From an uncultured Methanobacteriaceae archaeon (GTDB lineage Archaea > Methanobacteriota > Methanobacteria > Methanobacteriales > Methanobacteriaceae), in the NCBI GenBank assembly GCA_902797085.1, contig CADBRM010000030.1, positions 1-39,023 on the forward strand: 39,023 bases of DNA, written 5' to 3'. Of the stretch, positions 34,431-39,023 are shown one piece after another. Position 1 is the first letter of the stretch, and every line of letters begins with the position of its first letter. The notes beneath the pieces are model-generated. The model saw only the letters and a program-made list of their open reading frames with translations, ran no database searches and was not told where the DNA came from. Position numbers and translations under genes: made by a program.

Positions 34431-34476
34431 GGAAAGTATCTTCCGTTTATTCTGGATAAAAAAAAATCCATATACC
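34431..34476 (-). promoter_or_regulatory. Glutamate synthase operon promoter with NrpR-type operator
   Basis: On the minus strand a TATA-like GGTATATGG (34468-34476) is followed about 28 bp later by the operator. The operator is GGAA (34431-34434), AGTATC, TTCC (34441-34444), within the larger palindrome CGGAA...TTCCG. Both the sequence and the TATA-to-operator distance match the amt site, so both units probably answer to the same nitrogen repressor, NrpR, whose gene is not in the window. The remainder of the gene-free stretch to 34864 shows only A+T-rich DNA. Confidence 0.7.
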
Positions 34477-34864
34477 CAGTTCGTTAAATGATTTAGTAAC
34501 AATCTTATGTCCTTCAACATCTCCTCATATATTCAAAATGCCATTATTTAACATTATTTTTTCAACAAATAATTTAATAATACATTCATATTGGTTTATA
34601 AATTAATAATGATAATTTTTTAATTAAATTTACTAAAAGTGACGATTAAATCATCTATTAATATATTGGATTTTGAAACATATATAATTATCTTTAAATG
34701 TTTAATCAAGTATTTAAATAGAATAAAAAAAATCATTTAGGATAATGAAATTATATATGAAAAATAAAATTTATTTAAAAAAAATAAGAAAAAAATAAAC
34801 AATTAACAATAATTATTATTGTTATTGCTTCTAATAAAAAGTATGCTAAAAAAATATTGCACAC

Positions 34865-35821
34865 TTAAGATTGATTAAGTAAATCACGTATTTTGTAAGT
34901 ACATTTTTTAACTGTTCTAGCAGCATCAAAGAATTCTGCACGTTCATAATCACTCATACGAACAGGTACAATACGTTGAATTCCATTTTTACATAAAATG
35001 ACCGGAACACCCAAGGATACATCATACACTCCTTCAACTTCACCTTCCAGGTAAGTGCTGACAGTTAAAATTTTTCTACTGTCGTTGACAATTGTTGAAA
35101 TAAGGTTACTGATAGCATATGAAGGACCATATTCCGTTGCACCTTTTTTTGAAATAATATTTCCACCTGCATTCTTTAACCTAGCAACCAACTCATCAAA
35201 TTTTAAATCAGTATAATGAGCAAAATACTGTAAAGGAATACCCCCAATAGTCGTTGAACTCAATAAAGGAACCATATGATCACCATGTTCACCAATAACC
35301 CTAGTATGTATTTCACCACTGTTAATTTTGAAGTGTTTAGCCAGAATAGTCTTTAATCTTAAAGAATCTAAGTGATTACCAAGACCAATTACCCTACTTT
35401 TATCAAATCCAGAATATTCCAATGCAATACTAGTCATTACATCCACCGGATTTGTAACAATCAATATAATTGAATCAGGAGCATATTTTGCAATGTCTTG
35501 AGCATATTCTTTAATGATTTTTGCATTCGGTACTGCTAAATCTAATCTAGTATATCCGTCTTTTCTAGGTACCCCAGAGGTAATTAATACCACTTTAGAA
35601 CCTGCTAAATCCTCGACATTACATGATGGTGTTAAAACGCTGTCAATATCTTCAGCAGCTAGAGCATCATACATATCTAAGACTTCACCAGTAACTTTTT
35701 CATGACTTTTTTCTCTGGAATACATAACTATCTCATCAATCATGTCTTCATTAGCCAAGGTAAAAGCTACGTTTTTTCCAATTGTTCCTGAAGCACCCAT
35801 TATTGTTATTTTTACCACCAT
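34865..35821 (-). CDS. mdh: Malate dehydrogenase (LDH-like family)
   Basis: Interconverts malate and oxaloacetate in the partial reductive TCA pathway of methanogens. The Rossmann motif is IMGASGTIGKNVAF. Substrate-binding arginines lie in GVPRKDGYTRLD (about 83-94), ITNPVDVMT is the usual next motif, and the catalytic His is in IGEHGDHMVPLLS (about 175-187). The chosen ATG at 35821 gives 318 residues and begins just before the conserved strand. GGGGTGAT abuts it directly, so the following GTG could be the true start. An ATG 13 codons upstream adds a basic tail and lacks a ribosome site. NAD versus NADP use cannot be read with confidence. Confidence 0.93.
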   Translation of the reverse strand: MVVKITIMGASGTIGKNVAFTLANEDMIDEIVMYSREKSHEKVTGEVLDMYDALAAEDIDSVLTPSCNVEDLAGSKVVLITSGVPRKDGYTRLDLAVPNAKIIKEYAQDIAKYAPDSIILIVTNPVDVMTSIALEYSGFDKSRVIGLGNHLDSLRLKTILAKHFKINSGEIHTRVIGEHGDHMVPLLSSTTIGGIPLQYFAHYTDLKFDELVARLKNAGGNIISKKGATEYGPSYAISNLISTIVNDSRKILTVSTYLEGEVEGVYDVSLGVPVILCKNGIQRIVPVRMSDYERAEFFDAARTVKKCTYKIRDLLNQS

Positions 35822-36039
35822 ATCACCCCGTTTTCGTTTTGTAATTTTAATAGTTTCCATTATTATTTATCTAATTAATGATATTAAAAGGTTTCTACAA
35901 ATAATACCTTAAAACAATTGAAAATAATGGAAAATAAAGAATAAAAAGATTAAAAAATTAGTTAATGTTTAAAAAAATAAGATGTTTCTTTTAATAATTA
36001 AAAAAGTTGTTGAAAAAATCAACAATGTATAAAAAAATA

Positions 36040-36609
36040 TTATTCCTCTAATTTATCAAGGAAAGTTAAAGCATTGGCTTTGATGTATCCACTATCATCA
36101 CTTTCAGCTAATTCTTTTAAAATAGCAATAGCTTCATCCCCACCAATATTACCTAGACCAAATACAGAACCTCCTCTGACAAAACTCTTTTCATCTTTAG
36201 AAGCTTTGATAAATACATCTAATGTATCCGGATTTGCAATTTTAGCCAAAGCCCAAACAGCTCCCCCTCTTGCTCTCCAGTTTTCATCATCAACAACCGT
36301 TAATAATTGATCTATAGCAGCATCCCCATAATCTGCAAGAGCTGAACTAGATTGTCTTCTAATCCATTTGTTCCTGTCATTTAATAATTCCACGAAAATA
36401 TCAATTGAACTTGGATCTTTTAAATCTCTTAATAACTCGACAATGGTTAATCTAGTATTTTTTGGGTAATCAATATTAAGAACTTCTTCATGTAGGACAT
36501 CAATTTCTGCAGGCATATTCATAGCAATAGCACTTTCTGCTTCAATTCTTACAAAATCATCTTCATCGTTAAGGTTATTGATTGCATCAATTATTTCTTC
36601 TCTACTCAT
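36040..36609 (-). CDS. HEAT-repeat (PBS lyase-like) protein
   Basis: Soluble 189-residue protein made of about five helical HEAT-like repeats of roughly 31 residues: DFVRIEAESAIAMN, NTRLTIVELLRDLKDPSSIDIFVELL, KWIRRQSSSALADYGDAAIDQLL, NWRARGGAVWALAKIANPDTLDVF and SFVRGGSVFGLGNIGGDEAIAIL. Such proteins act as interaction scaffolds, some in phycobilisome lyases and many of unknown partner in archaea. The ATG at 36609 has GGTGGA five bases upstream. A TTG four codons earlier overlaps that site. It stands alone between mdh and the divergent dehydrogenase gene. Confidence 0.88.
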   Translation of the reverse strand: MSREEIIDAINNLNDEDDFVRIEAESAIAMNMPAEIDVLHEEVLNIDYPKNTRLTIVELLRDLKDPSSIDIFVELLNDRNKWIRRQSSSALADYGDAAIDQLLTVVDDENWRARGGAVWALAKIANPDTLDVFIKASKDEKSFVRGGSVFGLGNIGGDEAIAILKELAESDDSGYIKANALTFLDKLEE

Positions 36610-36735
36610 AGTATCCACCAAATTAAAATATGTATTTTATGTTCATTTATCTTAATACTATTTAGCACAATATACTATAAATAATTAATCATGACAAATT
36701 ATAATATATAATTGATTAAAGAAAGGAGACTCATT

Positions 36736-37707
36736 TTGTTTAAAATTACGACCATTCCCGGTGACGGTATCGGACAAGAAGTTATGAAACCTACACTAGA
36801 AATACTTGAAACTCTTAATGCAAAATTTGATTTCATACCTCAGGAAGCAGGTAAAGAATGCTACAAAAAAAATGGTACTAACCTACCAATAGAAACTATA
36901 AATTCCTGTAAAGAAAGTGATTCAACATTATTTGGAGCGGTAACTTCCATTCCCGAACAAAAAAGTGCAATAGTTACCTTAAGAAGAGAACTTGATTTGT
37001 ACATCAATCAAAGACCAATAAAATCATATAACAATCTGGACATCAACTTCACAATAATACGTGAAAACTCTGAAGGATTATATTCCCATCTTGAAGAAGA
37101 TAACGGTGATGAAGCAATCGCCATCAGAAAAATAACATACAAAGGTTCTGAAAGAATCTGCAAATATGCCTTTGATTATGCAACAAAAATTAAAAAGGAA
37201 AAAGTTACTGCAGCACACAAAGCAAATGTTTTACCTCTGACTGACGGAGTATTCAAAAGTTCCTTCTACAAAGTAGCAGAATCTTATCCCAATATAAAAG
37301 CAAATGATTATTATATAGATGCAATGGCAATGTACCTTATTACAAATCCGGCACAGTTTGATGTGATAGTCACCACCAATTTATTTGGTGACATACTATC
37401 CGATCAAGGTGGAGGCTTATTGGGCAGTCTTGGATTAATTCCTTCAGCAAATATCGGAGAAGACAATGGGTTATTTGAACCTGTACACGGTTCAGCACCA
37501 GATATTGCAGGACAAAACAAGGCAAATCCAATAGCAATGGTCCTGTCCGGTTGTTTAATGTTGGAATTTTTAGGTTTGGAAGATGATGCGAAAAAAATAC
37601 AAAATGTTATAGAGGATATTATCCATGAAGAAAAAATAAAAACTCCCGACTTGGGTGGAAATAATAATACACAAGACATGTGTGATGAAATCATACGTAA
37701 ACTATAA
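36736..37707 (+). CDS. Isopropylmalate/homoisocitrate dehydrogenase-type enzyme (LeuB or AksF)
   Basis: Decarboxylating beta-hydroxyacid dehydrogenase. The 323 residues show ITTIPGDGIGQEVM at the N-terminus, the substrate arginines in VTLRRELDLYINQRPIKSY (about 86-104), IIRENSEGLYS, the catalytic Lys in AHKANVLPLTDGVF (about 170-183), the Asp pair in TTNLFGDILSDQGGG and the NAD-binding GLFEPVHGSAPDIAG. Leucine synthesis (3-isopropylmalate) and the coenzyme B precursor pathway (homoisocitrate) use close paralogues. The segment KANDYYIDAMAMYLIT leans toward LeuB, but this is not decisive. TTG at 36736 is preferred, with AAAGGAGA about seven bases upstream, over the TTG eight codons earlier that overlaps the site. 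Confidence 0.87.
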   Translation: MFKITTIPGDGIGQEVMKPTLEILETLNAKFDFIPQEAGKECYKKNGTNLPIETINSCKESDSTLFGAVTSIPEQKSAIVTLRRELDLYINQRPIKSYNNLDINFTIIRENSEGLYSHLEEDNGDEAIAIRKITYKGSERICKYAFDYATKIKKEKVTAAHKANVLPLTDGVFKSSFYKVAESYPNIKANDYYIDAMAMYLITNPAQFDVIVTTNLFGDILSDQGGGLLGSLGLIPSANIGEDNGLFEPVHGSAPDIAGQNKANPIAMVLSGCLMLEFLGLEDDAKKIQNVIEDIIHEEKIKTPDLGGNNNTQDMCDEIIRKL

Positions 37708-37935
37708 TAGTAATGATAATTATTACTTAAAAATTCCTTTAATTTTAAAAAATAATAATTAAATTTATAAACTTCAAAATAAAAAAATATGAATAACTAA
37801 TTAATAACTTTTTATTCAACCTTTTTTCTAAGGGCAATAATAACTCGCATATACACTTGTGTTAATTAACAAGGCTCTAAAACTGAGATGAATAAAAAAT
37901 ATCAATATCATATTTTTACCGAGGAGGTATACTAA

Positions 37936-39023
37936 ATGAAAACTACTGTAAGTATTATTAAAGCAGATATTGGTAGTGTTGGTGGACACGCAGTAACACA
38001 CCAATTATTAAAAGATAAATGTAACGAATATTTATCAAAAGCAAAAGAAGAAGGATTATTAACCGATTTCTATATAACCAACTGTGGTGACGACATAGAT
38101 ATGATCATGACCCACACAAACGGTCCTGATAATGAAGAAGTACACAAATTAGCATTCGACACATTCATGGCTGGTGCAGAAGTAGCAAAAGGACTTAAAT
38201 TATACGGTGCAGGTCAAGACTTATTATCAGACACATTCAGTGGAAACATCAAAGGTATGGGTCCTGGAAGTGCAGAAATTGAATTCGAAGAAAGAGGTTC
38301 AGACCCAGTATTCGCTTATTGCTGTGACAAAACAGAACCTGGAGCATTCAACTTACCATTATTCAGAATGTTTGCAGACCCATTCAACACTGCAGGTTTA
38401 GTAATTGACCCAACATTACATGGTGGATTTGACTTTGAAGTATACGATGTAATCGGAAACAGAAAAGTAACCATGTCCTGTCCTGATGAAATGTACGACT
38501 TATTAGCATTAATCGGTTCAACAGGAAGATATGTAATTAAAAGAATCTTCAGAAGATCAGATGGTGAAATAGCAGCAGCAGTAAGTACTGACAGATTAAA
38601 CCTCATGGCAGGTAAATACATCGGTAAAGATGACCCAGTTGCAATTGTAAGATCACAGTCAGGATTCCCTGCAGGTGGAGAAACTTCCGAACCATTTGCA
38701 TTCCCACACTTAGTAAGTGGATGGATGAGAGGTTCACACAACGGACCTTTAATGCCAGTTGGAGAAGCAGATGCAAGACCTGTAAGATTTGACGGACCTC
38801 CTCGTGTAATCGGACTCGGTTTCCAAGTAAACAACGCACAACTCGTTGGACCTGTAGACATGTTTGCAGACCCTGCATTTGATGAAGCAAGAAAAACCGC
38901 AACAAAAGTAGCAAACTACATGAGAAGACACGGACCATTCGAACCTCACAGATTACCTGCTGATGAAATGGAATACACAAGTCTTCCAGGTGTACTTGAA
39001 AAACTCGAAGACAGATTCGAAGA
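37936..39023 (+). CDS. fbp: Fructose-1,6-bisphosphate aldolase/phosphatase (partial, cut by window end)
   Basis: Bifunctional archaeal gluconeogenic enzyme that condenses triose phosphates and removes the 1-phosphate. It begins MKTTVSIIKADIGSVGGHAV, with the early Asp and His metal ligands. NCGDDIDMIMTH, the metal- and phosphate-binding GAGQDLLSDTFSGNIKGMGPG (about 94-114) and GSDPVFAYCCDKTEPGAFN follow. DRLNLMAGKYIGKDDPVAIVRSQ contains the Schiff-base Lys region. GPPRVIGLGFQVNN is also visible. The window holds 362 codons with no stop, so only the last few residues should be missing given a usual length of about 360-380. The ATG has GAGGAGGT seven bases upstream. Strong GGA/GCA/AGA codon bias suggests high expression. 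Confidence 0.95.
   Translation, partial: MKTTVSIIKADIGSVGGHAVTHQLLKDKCNEYLSKAKEEGLLTDFYITNCGDDIDMIMTHTNGPDNEEVHKLAFDTFMAGAEVAKGLKLYGAGQDLLSDTFSGNIKGMGPGSAEIEFEERGSDPVFAYCCDKTEPGAFNLPLFRMFADPFNTAGLVIDPTLHGGFDFEVYDVIGNRKVTMSCPDEMYDLLALIGSTGRYVIKRIFRRSDGEIAAAVSTDRLNLMAGKYIGKDDPVAIVRSQSGFPAGGETSEPFAFPHLVSGWMRGSHNGPLMPVGEADARPVRFDGPPRVIGLGFQVNNAQLVGPVDMFADPAFDEARKTATKVANYMRRHGPFEPHRLPADEMEYTSLPGVLEKLEDRFE

Noticed and set aside
34447-34554. Minus-strand frame with an in-frame TGA after nine codons, then 25 codons that read like protein (GHKIVTKSFNELGIW)
   Set aside because: It overlaps the predicted TATA box and runs up to the operator of the glutamate synthase operon, has no ribosome site, and nothing supports stop-codon readthrough here. 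It could be a decayed gene fragment but is more likely chance.

Overview
The window looks like chromosomal DNA of a methanogenic archaeon of the order Methanobacteriales, most likely Methanosphaera or a close relative. The DNA is very A+T-rich. The genes are typical of hydrogen-dependent methanogens with pseudomurein walls: an archaeal ether-lipid prenyltransferase, a Cdc6/Orc1 initiator, the MptE enzyme of methanopterin synthesis, a coenzyme F420:NADP oxidoreductase, an archaeal FBP aldolase/phosphatase, and a protein with pseudomurein-binding repeats. Genes are preceded by GGAGG/GGTGA ribosome sites or by a TATA box only about 22 bp before the start codon (probable leaderless mRNAs). TTG and GTG starts are common. 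The genus is inferred and was not tested. I saw no rRNA, tRNA, insertion sequence, prophage or CRISPR array.

Region 1 (1-4.2 kb) is a probable replication-origin locus. A DGGGP synthase gene and a cdc6/orc1 gene point right. They are followed by up to three small unrecognised genes on the minus strand. Next comes a cluster of TGARAAGTAA repeats, most trailed by a G-run as in archaeal origin recognition boxes, and then about 440 bp of A-dominated DNA. Rightward of this point, up to 24 kb, nearly all genes lie on the plus strand, as expected for a rightward fork.

Region 2 (3.7-24.2 kb) is mostly housekeeping. It holds archease and RtcB (RNA ligation), an MTAP-family phosphorylase, NadA, a membrane protein that seems to start at AUU, an M50 metalloprotease, a two-domain glycosyltransferase, AroE, HisS, HisI, a PIN-ATPase-KH protein, a TIM-barrel protein, the tRNA-splicing endonuclease, TrpS, a 535-residue protein I do not recognise, an orphan EcfT/CbiQ, a protein with an Ig-like domain and pseudomurein-binding repeats, an orphan RelE-like toxin and a DRG-type GTPase.

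Region 3 (24.2-24.65 kb) has no protein gene. It holds two related small-RNA candidates exactly 260 bp apart. Each has its own TATA box, an identical 14-nt 5' block, a hairpin whose outer stem is conserved while the inner stem differs in sequence but still pairs, and a U-rich end.

Region 4 (24.8-34.5 kb) is cofactor and nitrogen metabolism. It contains MptE, a class V aminotransferase, amt-glnK, F420:NADP oxidoreductase, and a five-gene minus-strand operon encoding a split glutamate synthase: glutaminase domain, GXGXG domain, FrhB-like flavo-iron-sulfur protein, FMN/Fe-S synthase domain and a second GlnK. Both amt and the glutamate synthase operon carry a GGAA-N6-TTCC operator (the NrpR pattern) at nearly the same distance downstream of a TATA box. 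The FrhB-like protein has its two family domains in swapped order.

Region 5 (34.8 kb to the end) holds malate dehydrogenase, a HEAT-repeat protein, an isopropylmalate/homoisocitrate-type dehydrogenase and FBP aldolase/phosphatase, which is cut by the window edge.
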